From positions 38,393-102,392 of the forward strand of contig SVEJ01000003.1 of assembly GCA_015057435.1 (NCBI GenBank): 64,000 bases of DNA. The letters run 5' to 3'. Below the pieces are notes generated by a model. It did no database searches, had not been told where the DNA came from, and saw nothing but the letters and a program-made list of their open reading frames with translations. Both the position numbers and the translations under genes were made by a program. Of the stretch, positions 17,010-24,972 are shown one piece after another. The DNA is from Lachnospiraceae bacterium. Lineage in GTDB: Bacteria; Bacillota; Clostridia; Lachnospirales; Lachnospiraceae. The number at the start of each line of letters is the position of its first letter. Position 1 is the first letter of the stretch.

Positions 17010-17668
17010 ATGGTGGAAGATTTGAAAGGAAAAAAGGTAAGTATATGGGGAACCGGAATGGGTGGAAAAAAGATGTATACTTTTTGAAAAACCATGCCGA
17101 GATAGAATGTTTCTACGATAGCGATGAAAGAAAAAGTGGAATGTTACTATATGATGTACCAATTAGAAAATGGTCACCATTGGTAGATGTATTATATTTA
17201 TTTGTAGTAGAGGAAGATAAATCTATTTTTTCGTTTCAGCAGCGGTTATCCATGGTTCGAGAAGGGGTGAAAGAGTATAATAATGTATTGGTAATACCAA
17301 GTGGTGATTTTATGATTTCAACACTGACTTTTCCGGGATATTTCATGAAGGACAATCCTGCTAGGGCATGTTATGATACGTTTCTGGATTTGAAAATCTT
17401 CGCACATTATGTGGCGCCTGCGTTTGGTATTGAAAGTAGGTTTGTAGGATGTGAACCTTTTGATAAGGTAACAGCACAGTACAATCATGATATGAAAATT
17501 ATCTTACAGGCTCAAGGAATTATGGTGATTGAAATTCCACGAAAAGAAGTGGAAGGGCAAGTCATTAGTGCTACTGTGGTGAGGAAATTGTTAATGGATA
17601 AAGATTGGACTAAATTAGAGAGATTTGTTCCGGCATCCACGCTTGAGATTTTAAAATTAAATAAATGA
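17010..17668 (+). pseudogene. Broken nucleotidyltransferase related to [citrate lyase] ligase C-terminal domain
   Basis: Reading from the ATG at 17010 (SD TTGGGAG) gives VSIWGTGMGGKKMYTF and then TGA at 17085. One extra T in the TTTTT tract at 17081-17085 would continue it in frame as LKNHAEIECFYDSDERKSG, the frame of the track ORF at 16994. The joined product has a Rossmann-like sugar or nucleotide domain followed by the citrate-lyase-ligase-type cytidylyl/adenylyltransferase core (VLYLFVVEEDKSIFSF, VIPSGDFMISTLTFP, CEPFDKVTAQYNHDMK, ISATVVRKLL). The nucleotide-binding NPFTxGH segment expected just before VLYLFVVEEDKS is missing. Two lesions suggest a real pseudogene and not only a sequencing error. 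Confidence 0.75.
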
Positions 17669-17677
17669 TAAATGTTT

Positions 17678-17710
17678 AAAAATCCGATGAGGGAATTTCA
17701 TCGGATTTTT
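17678..17710. terminator. Bidirectional terminator between convergent operons
   Basis: AAAAATCCGATGA pairs with TCATCGGATTTTT over a 7-nt loop. It stands between the pseI-side operon (+) and the SDR-KAS-ACP-PseH operon (-). Confidence 0.93.
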
Positions 17711-17740
17711 GACATTTATATAGAACAATTATAATTGCAA

Positions 17741-18505
17741 TCAACCGAGCCCAGAACCGCCATCAGCATGTAATGCACGACCGGTAATACAAGATGAAGC
17801 GTCGCTTAATAGGAACATACAAGCATTGGCTATTTCGTAAGGGGAAGAAGCACCTAACAACTGATGTTCCAATGTCTCGTTAACGATATCATTAGAACCT
17901 GTATAATCAATGTTAAAGGCAGAATCAAACATAGGTGTTTTGACAAAGCCTGGCATTATAGTGTTAATTCGAATGTTTTTAGGAGCTAGTTCTGGAGCTA
18001 AGGACTCTATGGATGCATTCATGGCAGCTTTGGTTGCAGAATAGATAGTTTGGCATTTGCCAGGGGATACCGCAGCAATAGAAGAAATTCCTACAATACT
18101 TCCGCCATTACTATATTTCTTTTTTGAAAATAGTCGTACTAATTCTAGAAAAGCATAATAATTCACGTGCATTTGAGCATCTATTCTTTTGGACGATAGC
18201 ATTTGAATTGATTCCACACTTGATATGCCTGCACAATGTACAAGTCCATCAAGTTTTTTTCCATCCGAAACAATTGTTTTAAATTCTTCTGTTAAATCTT
18301 TGTTTTGGGAGAGGTCTACGCATATTTTTATATGGTTATTCCCCTGCATTTGTGATAAGGTATCGTTTATTTTATCCTCGTTTCGTGCAATCATAGCAAC
18401 AGTAGCTCCTTGTTTTGATAGAGCGATAGATAATGTTTGACCAATACCAGAGGATGCTCCGGTAACAAGTATTTTCTTTTCTGTAAAATCAAATGGATTA
18501 TACAT
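17741..18505 (-). CDS. SDR-family 3-oxoacyl-ACP reductase-like protein
   Basis: A 254-residue classical short-chain dehydrogenase. Cofactor site TGASSGIG near residue 16, HCAGISS (NAG-like), catalytic Ser in VGISSIAAVS and YSATKAA (YxxxK) are all present. The length and motifs fit FabG-type NAD(P)H reductases of 3-oxoacyl groups. It is the last gene of the reverse operon PseH-ACP-KASIII-SDR, with 14 nt to the KAS gene and a GGAGG SD. Following a KAS III and an ACP, the expected reaction is reduction of the new beta-keto group to a beta-hydroxyacyl group. A sugar reductase remains possible. Confidence 0.87.
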   Translation of the reverse strand: MYNPFDFTEKKILVTGASSGIGQTLSIALSKQGATVAMIARNEDKINDTLSQMQGNNHIKICVDLSQNKDLTEEFKTIVSDGKKLDGLVHCAGISSVESIQMLSSKRIDAQMHVNYYAFLELVRLFSKKKYSNGGSIVGISSIAAVSPGKCQTIYSATKAAMNASIESLAPELAPKNIRINTIMPGFVKTPMFDSAFNIDYTGSNDIVNETLEHQLLGASSPYEIANACMFLLSDASSCITGRALHADGGSGLG

Positions 18506-18519
18506 ATAGGCCTCCGTTT

Positions 18520-19617
18520 CTATTTTCCTTCATTTTGTTTTTGATGAATATGTTCCAAGAAACCTTCCTCGAAATATTCATTGGTGTGGATGATAGGTAA
18601 AATGTCATTTTTGTCAATTTCAAAAGTAGCAATACCCCAATTTAGTCCGATGCCAAAAGCAGAGGTAATAAATTTGATTCTATTAGGTACATTTTCTCTT
18701 TCACATAAATCTGCAATTGTCATTAACACGGAGGCACCATCGGTATTACCGTATCGTTCAATGGAACGTGGGACTTTTTCTTTAGGTAATTTTAGTTTCT
18801 TTTCGATATGATCAAGAATCATTTTATTTGCTTGATGAAATACAAAGTAGTCATAATTATCAGGTGAACAACGGTGTTCTTTATAAAAGTCATTGAATAA
18901 TTTTGGGACTTTTGTAATAGTAAATAAGAATACGTCGCTGCCATCCATATAGTGTCTGTACTGGTTTGTATCTAGATTATCTGCATCAAAATAAAATCTT
19001 CCATTTTCTGTTGGACCAGGAGTGATAATTGCATCATAACCGTTTCCATCAGATTTGATACTTGTTATGATATTGGAATCACCTTCTTCAATAATGCATG
19101 CTGAACAAGCATCACCAGTTAACATGGTGTCATGTGTAAGGCTAGCGTTTGAGGAAATGTTGTGATTATGAGCATCTCCGATTAAAAGCAGTGCGCGCTT
19201 AATTGCTCCGCTTTTAATCATAGAGGCGATAGTACAAATTCCTGTTGGAAGAGAAGAACAGCCTAAATTTATATCATAGACAATACAGTCGTGTTTTAAA
19301 TTTAATCTTTTGTGAAGGACATATGAAGTTGCAGGAATGATATAATCCGGAGTTTGTGTCATTAAAATGAGTGCGTCAATATCTTCGCCGGTGTAATTTT
19401 TGTGTTCCATTAATTTTTTTGCGGCTACATAACAAAGATCAGAAGCAGTCTGCTCTTTGATTGAATAACAGCGGGATTTGATTCCCGAAGTTTTGATAAA
19501 TTGATCAATTTCTTTTTGGTCAAAGTATTTACTAAAATATTGCGTGTCTACAAGGTTATCCGGAACGGCACAGGCAATCCCGCTGATTTTTACATTTTCA
19601 AATATAGTACTTGGCAT
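18520..19617 (-). CDS. 3-oxoacyl-ACP synthase III-like protein 2 (KAS III / FabH family)
   Basis: A 365-residue KAS III paralogue with the catalytic Cys in DINLGCSSLPTGI (near residue 115), His in YFVFHQANKMIL and Asn in RYGNTDGASVLM. It would form a beta-ketoacyl-ACP from an acyl-CoA and malonyl-ACP. The start at 19617 (MPSTIFENVKIS) has GGAGAAAAACT upstream; the track start at 19635 lacks this spacing. It lies between an ACP and an SDR reductase, so the operon holds carrier, condensation and reduction functions together. The gene is AT-rich. It is clearly separate from KAS III-like protein 1, with low visible identity outside the active site. Confidence 0.9.
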   Translation of the reverse strand: MPSTIFENVKISGIACAVPDNLVDTQYFSKYFDQKEIDQFIKTSGIKSRCYSIKEQTASDLCYVAAKKLMEHKNYTGEDIDALILMTQTPDYIIPATSYVLHKRLNLKHDCIVYDINLGCSSLPTGICTIASMIKSGAIKRALLLIGDAHNHNISSNASLTHDTMLTGDACSACIIEEGDSNIITSIKSDGNGYDAIITPGPTENGRFYFDADNLDTNQYRHYMDGSDVFLFTITKVPKLFNDFYKEHRCSPDNYDYFVFHQANKMILDHIEKKLKLPKEKVPRSIERYGNTDGASVLMTIADLCERENVPNRIKFITSAFGIGLNWGIATFEIDKNDILPIIHTNEYFEEGFLEHIHQKQNEGK

Positions 19618-19650
19618 AGTTTTTCTCCATTTCAATGTGATTGTATATAC

Positions 19651-19682
19651 AAAAACCGAATAGCATACGCTTATTCGGTTTT
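19651..19682 (-). terminator. Attenuator hairpin between ACP and KAS III genes
   Basis: On the minus strand AAAACCGAATA pairs with TATTCGGTTTT, followed by a T. It could give higher ACP than KAS III mRNA, a common need for a carrier protein. Confidence 0.7.
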
Positions 19683-19695
19683 CTCGTTCGTTGAA

Positions 19696-19914
19696 TTATT
19701 CCATTACGGCAATTGCGTCCTGTACAGTAACAAATGCTTTGATTTCAGAACCCTTAATTGTTTTCTCAAAGTGTTCGTCCATAGCGGCGATAAATGAGAG
19801 AATTGCAACAGAGTCCCATTCGTCAATATCTTCCAGTATGGAATCCAAAGATAAAGTTCCTTCGTCCAAATCCATGATTTCCTCTAATAAAGCAATTTTT
19901 TCTTGTTCTGACAT
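19696..19914 (-). CDS. Acyl carrier protein 1
   Basis: A 72-residue acidic four-helix carrier. The phosphopantetheine attachment Ser lies in EWDSVAILSFIAAM (DSV in place of DSL), followed by the acidic recognition helix. The C-terminal FVTVQDAIAVME is typical of modification-island ACPs rather than fatty-acid AcpP. The SD is AAGGAGG. It sits between the PseH-like N-acyltransferase and KAS III, with an attenuator after it. The expected role is to carry the acyl chain that the acyltransferase uses. The PPTase that would activate it is not in this window. Confidence 0.9.
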   Translation of the reverse strand: MSEQEKIALLEEIMDLDEGTLSLDSILEDIDEWDSVAILSFIAAMDEHFEKTIKGSEIKAFVTVQDAIAVME

Positions 19915-19970
19915 GTGAATAACCTCCTTGTTTTGTATAATAATATTTTCATATACTCTATAAAATTATA

Positions 19971-20561
19971 TCAATAGAGTACACAATTTTCAATGTTTTC
20001 TTGTTGTACAACATTATATATTAGCTTTTTGTACCACTCAGGTCGATTAAGGAAATATTCTTTTGTATATTTCACTTGATATACATCATGGTATTCCCCA
20101 TCTATACATACATGATCTTTTAAAACACCAGCAATCAAATTGCCTTTTTTGCATGTAGATATTAGTTTTTTGTTTGTATCAAGTATTTCACTGAGTTCGT
20201 AATCTGCTTTTATGATTTGAAATATAATAGATTTGATGATGTATGCAACTACTTCTCCATATCCTTCGTATTTGAAGTTTTCATTAGTTAAATAATGACT
20301 ACCTGTTACATGATTTGTTTTTCTATGTAATACATAGTGGAAGACTGCAACAGGTTCATCGTCGAAATAGATGACATACAGTCCCCGGTTAGAATCGCCC
20401 TGAATTCTTTGGATAAATGATGTATGTTCTTCGGGCGTAATAATATGTCTTGTAAAAGACATTTCTCTAACAAAATCTGCATTTCTCCATTCGCGAATTT
20501 GACCAATCGTTTTTTCGTCCAAATATTTTAATTCAACTGCTTTGAATTTCTTTTTTTCCAT
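19971..20561 (-). CDS. pseH: GNAT N-acyltransferase, PseH-like
   Basis: A 196-residue GNAT-fold enzyme. The start at 20561 (MEKKKFKAVELKYL) follows a GAGG SD; the track start at 20597 has none. Features match PseH-type transferases: REWRNADFVREMSFTRHIITPEEHTSFI at the N-terminus, YVIYFDDEPVAVFHYV for strands 4-5, and a later EGYGEVVAYIIKSIIF helix for the donor. PseH acetylates UDP-4-amino-4,6-dideoxy-AltNAc at N4. It is the only GNAT in the island, so it fills that step. It leads an operon with ACP, KAS III and SDR, so its donor may be a carrier-bound acyl group and not acetyl-CoA. Confidence 0.8.
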   Translation of the reverse strand: MEKKKFKAVELKYLDEKTIGQIREWRNADFVREMSFTRHIITPEEHTSFIQRIQGDSNRGLYVIYFDDEPVAVFHYVLHRKTNHVTGSHYLTNENFKYEGYGEVVAYIIKSIIFQIIKADYELSEILDTNKKLISTCKKGNLIAGVLKDHVCIDGEYHDVYQVKYTKEYFLNRPEWYKKLIYNVVQQENIENCVLY

Positions 20562-20603
20562 ATTTGTAACCTCGTTAGAATAGATTTGTACCATCAATTA
20601 ATT

Positions 20604-20631
20604 ATATCGGCTTTTCTATGTATAAAGTTTA
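20604..20631 (-). promoter_or_regulatory. Sigma28 promoter of PseH-ACP-KASIII-SDR operon
   Basis: On the minus strand TAAA-N16-GCCGATAT (exact -35 and -10 consensus, spacer one longer than ideal). The -10 box ends 42 nt upstream of the pseH ATG. Confidence 0.82.
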
Positions 20632-20649
20632 GATGTTTTAGGCCGATAT
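20623..20649 (+). promoter_or_regulatory. Sigma28 promoter of ACP-ligase-PseC operon
   Basis: TAAA-N15-GCCGATAT is a perfect sigma28 consensus on the plus strand. It overlaps the minus-strand sigma28 promoter by 9 bp, so the two polymerases would compete. Confidence 0.88.
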
Positions 20650-20687
20650 TTATAGTAGTAAGCTAATGCCATACTTTTTGTTTTGCG

Positions 20688-20716
20688 TTGCGAAAAGTTT
20701 AGAATAATACTATAAT
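20688..20716 (+). promoter_or_regulatory. SigmaA promoter of ACP-ligase-PseC operon
   Basis: TTGCGA, 17-nt spacer, TATAAT, 36 nt upstream of the ACP start. It would give sigma28-independent basal expression. Confidence 0.65.
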
Positions 20717-20751
20717 AAAATGGTCAGAAAAAGGTGAAGGAGAGTAGATGT

Positions 20752-20985
20752 ATGGAGCAGTTATACAGGATGTTAGAAGAATTAAGACCGGAATTTGATT
20801 TTAGAGAAGACGTTAATTATATTGAAGAAGGTATGTTGGATTCATTTGATATCATCTCGTTAGTAGACGAAATAGAAGAAAAATATTCTATTAAAATTGA
20901 TGGGTTAGATATTATTCCAGACAATTTTGAAACAATAGAGAAGATTTCTACTTTGATTGTTCGTAGCGGTGGCGTAATAGAATGA
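20752..20985 (+). CDS. Acyl carrier protein 2 (DltC-like)
   Basis: A 77-residue acidic carrier protein with the phosphopantetheine Ser in EGMLDSFDIISLVDEIEEKY. Size and the LDSFDI motif resemble D-alanyl carrier protein DltC more than AcpP. The start at 20752 (MEQLYRMLEEL) is preferred since GAAGGAG lies 9 nt upstream; the track start at 20734 is a GTG before the SD. It is followed 21 nt later by a DltA-like adenylating ligase, the natural partner. No dltB or dltD is present, so lipoteichoic acid alanylation is unlikely. Confidence 0.88.
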   Translation: MEQLYRMLEELRPEFDFREDVNYIEEGMLDSFDIISLVDEIEEKYSIKIDGLDIIPDNFETIEKISTLIVRSGGVIE

Positions 20986-21006
20986 TAATGCAGAAAGGGT
21001 ACATAT

Positions 21007-22527
21007 ATGCAAAATACAGTAATATCTTATCTTGAAAATACAGTTGGACAATATCCTGATAAGGTTGCGGTACAGGATAAGGAGAGCGCATGCACATTTG
21101 AAGAATTAAGAAAGGCGGCATTATGTATCAGCACTGCTATTTTTCGAAGAATTCAAATGACAAAACAACCGATATTTGTTTACTTACCAAAGAGTGTAAG
21201 GAGTATACAGGCATTTATGGGAGTACTTTATAGTGGTAATTTTTATACTCCGACAGACGTTAATTTTCCTTTTGAAAAAGCGAATAGTATTATTAAGTGC
21301 TTACAACCAGCTCTTATATTATCTGATACAAAGCACGCAAGTATTTTGGAGTCTAATGGAGTGGATTCAGAGCGCATATTGAATTTAGACGAGATATCAT
21401 TCGACGCAGAGAATGAGGACTTTGTCTGCACGGATATTATAGATACAGATGTGGCTTACATATTGTTTACATCTGGCTCGACAGGTGTACCGAAGGGTGT
21501 TGTGATTTCACATCGTAGTATTATCGATTATATTGATTGGGCGAAGGAATGTTTTCGCGTTAACGAGAAAGATACGATAGGTAATCAAGCTCCGTTTTAT
21601 TTTGATAATTCGACATTAGATATATATTTGATGTTGAGTACAGGAGCAACTCTTCAGATAGTACCTGAAGGTTTATTTGCATTTCCTGCGAAATTGATGG
21701 AATATGTTCGGACGATGGAGATTAATACTATTTTTTGGGTTCCTTCAGTTTTTATTAATGTAGCTAATATGGATATCTTGAGTCGAATAGATTGCTCGTG
21801 TTTGAAGAAGATTTTGTTTGCCGGGGAAGTTATGCCTAACAAGCATTTGAATTATTGGAGAAAGCATATAAAGGATGCATTATATGCCAATTTATATGGA
21901 CCGACAGAGATTACTGTCGATTGTACATACTATCTGGTGGATAGAGAATTTGCGGATGATGAACCGTTACCGATTGGTGTCCCTTGTGTGAATTCCAATG
22001 TTATGTTGTTGGATGATGAAGGAAGGCTGATAGAAGAAGCGAATGTGACAGGAGAGCTTTGTGTCAGAGGAACATCATTGGCTTTGGGATATTGGAATAA
22101 TTGGGAAAAAACCAATGAAGTTTTTGTGCAAAACCCTATGAATAAAGCATATCCGGAAAAAATATATTGTACAGGAGACTTGGCACACTATAATGAATTT
22201 GGTGAAATTATGTTTGATGGAAGAAAAGATTTTCAAATTAAACATATGGGATATCGAATAGAATTAGGCGAGATAGAAACGATGGTGTTAGGGTTAGAAG
22301 AAATCAAGGAAGCTTGCGTTTTATATGATTCCGATAACAGGGAAATTGTATTGTGTTATGTGGGATTAGAAACGGCAAACAAGCAGTATCTTAGAAGATG
22401 TTTGATGAATAAACTTCCGAAGTACATGATTCCGACAAAGTATATTCAGATGGAAGTGTTACCTAAGAATGATAATGGAAAGATAAATCGAAAAGAATTG
22501 CAGAAATGCATCATGGAAAAAGCATGA
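21007..22527 (+). CDS. DltA-like adenylating ligase (amino acid or carboxylate--carrier protein ligase)
   Basis: A 506-residue ANL-superfamily enzyme, the same length as DltA. Core motifs are intact: LFTSGSTGVPKG (A3, P-loop), NLYGPTEITVD (A5), YCTGDLAHYNEFGEIMFDGRKDFQIK (A7-A8) and NDNGKINRKEL with the catalytic Lys (A10). NQAPFYFDNSTLDIY is strongly DltA-like. It would form an acyl-adenylate, probably D-alanine, and load it onto carrier protein 2. Its place between that carrier and pseC suggests aminoacylation of an island sugar. Substrate choice is inference. Confidence 0.87.
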   Translation: MQNTVISYLENTVGQYPDKVAVQDKESACTFEELRKAALCISTAIFRRIQMTKQPIFVYLPKSVRSIQAFMGVLYSGNFYTPTDVNFPFEKANSIIKCLQPALILSDTKHASILESNGVDSERILNLDEISFDAENEDFVCTDIIDTDVAYILFTSGSTGVPKGVVISHRSIIDYIDWAKECFRVNEKDTIGNQAPFYFDNSTLDIYLMLSTGATLQIVPEGLFAFPAKLMEYVRTMEINTIFWVPSVFINVANMDILSRIDCSCLKKILFAGEVMPNKHLNYWRKHIKDALYANLYGPTEITVDCTYYLVDREFADDEPLPIGVPCVNSNVMLLDDEGRLIEEANVTGELCVRGTSLALGYWNNWEKTNEVFVQNPMNKAYPEKIYCTGDLAHYNEFGEIMFDGRKDFQIKHMGYRIELGEIETMVLGLEEIKEACVLYDSDNREIVLCYVGLETANKQYLRRCLMNKLPKYMIPTKYIQMEVLPKNDNGKINRKELQKCIMEKA

Positions 22528-22573
22528 AATGATAATGTTTTTATTTAGCAATGTGGATTCGGGGGGGTTGGTT

Positions 22574-23710
22574 ATGTTCATACCATACGGAAGACAATCA
22601 ATTAGTGAAGAAGATATACAAGAAGTAGTAAATGTATTGCGTTCTGATTATTTGACAACCGGACCGGCTGTTGCAGAGTTTGAACGTCAGGTGGCAGAAT
22701 ACGTAGGTGCAAAATATGCAGTAGCGGTTTCTAACGGAACGGCTGCGCTTCATATTGCCTGTTTGGCAGCGGGAATTGGAAAAGGCGATGAGGTAATAAC
22801 ATCGCCTATTACTTTTGCTGCCTCTGCGAACTGTGTGTTGTATTGTGGCGGCACACCGATATTTGCAGATATCAAAGAAGATACGTACAACATTGATCCG
22901 GAGGATATTGAAAGAAAAATTACACCAAGAACAAAGGCGATTATTCCAGTACATTACACAGGGCAACCTTGTGAGATGGATGCAATTAATGAAATTGCAA
23001 GAAAGCATAATCTCATTGTGATTGAAGATGGTGCACAGGTGATTAGTGGAGAATACAAGGGGCAAAAGGTCGGTTCTATTTCGGATATGACCACATTTAG
23101 TTTTCATCCTGTAAAGCCTTTGACTACAGGTGAAGGTGGAATGGTTACCACCAATAGCAAGGAGCTATATGAGAAATTAAAACTATTCCATACCCATGGA
23201 ATTACAAGAGAAGAATCATTGATGCAAGGTAATGACGGCCCTTGGTATTATGAGCAGTTGGAACTAGGATATAATTATCGTATTACAGATATCCAATGCG
23301 CACTTGGTATTTCGCAATTGAAGCGACTAGATGACTTTGCAACGCATCGCAGAATGTTAGCGGCACGATATGATAAAGGATTTGAAGGTGTTAAGAATAT
23401 TGTGACACCTTATCAACATCCGGATTGTCTAAGTAGCTATCATTTATATATGATTCAAGTACCGGCAGCTATTCGCAAGGAAGTGTTCGAAGAGCTTAGA
23501 AAAGTAGGGATTGGGGTCAATGTACATTATATTCCGGTCTACAAACATCCATATTATCAGGCAAATGGATATCAGGATGTATGCTGTCCGAATGCAGAGA
23601 AGTTCTATGCAGGAGCGATTACATTACCGTTGTTTGCTGATATGACATTAGAGCAGGTGGATTATGTGGTGGAGAAGACGATAGAAATTGTCATAAAGTT
23701 AATGGGATAG
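22574..23710 (+). CDS. pseC: UDP-4-keto-6-deoxy-sugar aminotransferase PseC
   Basis: A 378-residue DegT/DnrJ/EryC1 PLP aminotransferase. It has MFIPYGRQSISEEDIQEVVNVLRSDYLTTGP at the start, VSNGTAALHIACLAAGI, VIEDGAQVISGEYKGQKVG and the PLP Lys in TFSFHPVKPLTTGEGG. The C-terminus GVNVHYIPVYKHPYYQ is PseC-like. It aminates the PseB product at C4. The start at 22574 has a G-rich SD-like tract (GGGGGGG); the track start at 22529 adds 15 residues not seen in the family. It supplies the amine acylated by the PseH-like enzyme. Confidence 0.94.
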   Translation: MFIPYGRQSISEEDIQEVVNVLRSDYLTTGPAVAEFERQVAEYVGAKYAVAVSNGTAALHIACLAAGIGKGDEVITSPITFAASANCVLYCGGTPIFADIKEDTYNIDPEDIERKITPRTKAIIPVHYTGQPCEMDAINEIARKHNLIVIEDGAQVISGEYKGQKVGSISDMTTFSFHPVKPLTTGEGGMVTTNSKELYEKLKLFHTHGITREESLMQGNDGPWYYEQLELGYNYRITDIQCALGISQLKRLDDFATHRRMLAARYDKGFEGVKNIVTPYQHPDCLSSYHLYMIQVPAAIRKEVFEELRKVGIGVNVHYIPVYKHPYYQANGYQDVCCPNAEKFYAGAITLPLFADMTLEQVDYVVEKTIEIVIKLMG

Positions 23711-23773
23711 ATGAAATGTTATTAATGATCCGATGTAAGAATAACGGATAGTGAAAAGGAAATGGTGTGAGAT

Positions 23774-24949
23774 ATGGAAAAGAAAATCCTGATAGTAAAA
23801 GGAGAATCTCAATACAATGTGTTAAGAATCGCAACGGATGAGATTGCAAAGGGTTTTGCGAATAAAGGGTATTACGTAGAAGTCTTAGATATGCTTAATC
23901 CAAAAGAAAAGATATTGATACATAAGAAAATGACGAGTGAGAGTTATGCATTTATATTCTCTTGTCAAGCATTGAGATTTGAAGACTTGCAAAATGATGG
24001 AACACCATTTTTGGAGAGTGTGAAATCTCCTTATTTTACATGGATATTCGATGATTTGTTACATCATTTACACAAGGTGCAGAATCAAGTGTATGATCAT
24101 ACCTATATGCTTTCGGTAGATGAACAAATGCAGGATATTGCATCTGCGATGTACCCACATTTGAAGAATATTGCAGGACTCATACATGGAGGATTTTGTG
24201 GTGAGGAAAATGCGGTACGCAAGGATATCGAAGTTTTGTTTCCTGGTACTTTAAGCAAAGTTCCGGTAATAGAGGATATTATTGAAGAACCAATACCGGT
24301 TGAAAGATTGATAGCAGACAAGACAATAAAGCAGATAGAAGAGATGCCGTGGTTGTCTGTTCGCAAAGCATTGGAACGAGTGATGAACACATTAGGAGAG
24401 GAAATGAGCGGTGATTTGTTGTTAGAATTATCAGGTGTCATTTTGTATGTGGATCTCTATATTCGCTATCAATGCAGATATCGTATGATGAAAGCCTTAC
24501 TTGAAAGTGGTGTGAAGTTGCATGTGGTTGGTTCCGGAACCAATGATTTATTAGAGCAGTATAAAGATAACATAACTGTATGCGGAGCAAAAGATATAAC
24601 AGAAGTTGTAAAGCTGATTCAACGTTCTAAGGTTGTAATCAATCCGTTTCCGGTCATTTTCTACAAAGGTGCGCATGAGAGGATTTTTACTGCACTGTTG
24701 AATAAGGCAGTATGTTTTACACCGTATTCAGAGTATTTGGATGATTTGTTAGGCAATAGAGTACAATTCATTGACTTGAAGAATCTGGATAATATGGTAA
24801 AGGATGTAAACAAAGTATTAGAATTATATGATGGAGAAGTGATGCAGAATCTATTGGAGGATAACTATAGATATGCATTAGAGAACCATACATGGGAGAT
24901 TCGTGGAAAAGAAATTGCGGAATTTTATGAAAGTATTTATGGGGAATAA
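23774..24949 (+). CDS. CgeB-like GT-B glycosyltransferase
   Basis: A 391-residue GT-B protein. The N-terminus has ILIVKGESQYNVLRIATDEIAKGF and SPYFTWIFDDLLHH; the C-terminal half has a Glyco_trans_1_2 type donor domain (LHVVGSGTNDLLEQY, VVINPFPVIFYKGAHERIFTALLNKAVCFTPYSEYL), the pattern of CgeB-type transferases. It may add or extend a sugar on flagellin, or use CMP-Pse. Located between PseC and PseG, so it is dedicated to the island. Acceptor and donor cannot be read from the sequence. Confidence 0.82.
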   Translation: MEKKILIVKGESQYNVLRIATDEIAKGFANKGYYVEVLDMLNPKEKILIHKKMTSESYAFIFSCQALRFEDLQNDGTPFLESVKSPYFTWIFDDLLHHLHKVQNQVYDHTYMLSVDEQMQDIASAMYPHLKNIAGLIHGGFCGEENAVRKDIEVLFPGTLSKVPVIEDIIEEPIPVERLIADKTIKQIEEMPWLSVRKALERVMNTLGEEMSGDLLLELSGVILYVDLYIRYQCRYRMMKALLESGVKLHVVGSGTNDLLEQYKDNITVCGAKDITEVVKLIQRSKVVINPFPVIFYKGAHERIFTALLNKAVCFTPYSEYLDDLLGNRVQFIDLKNLDNMVKDVNKVLELYDGEVMQNLLEDNYRYALENHTWEIRGKEIAEFYESIYGE

Positions 24950-24972
24950 GAAACACATATTGGAGAGAATAA

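Noticed and set aside
20752-22527. A lipoteichoic acid dlt operon
   Set aside because: dltB and dltD are missing and the neighbours are sugar genes.
22598-23107. 169-aa minus-strand ORF opposite pseC
   Set aside because: Shadow frame; rich in Cys, Asn, Arg and His as expected from antisense reading.
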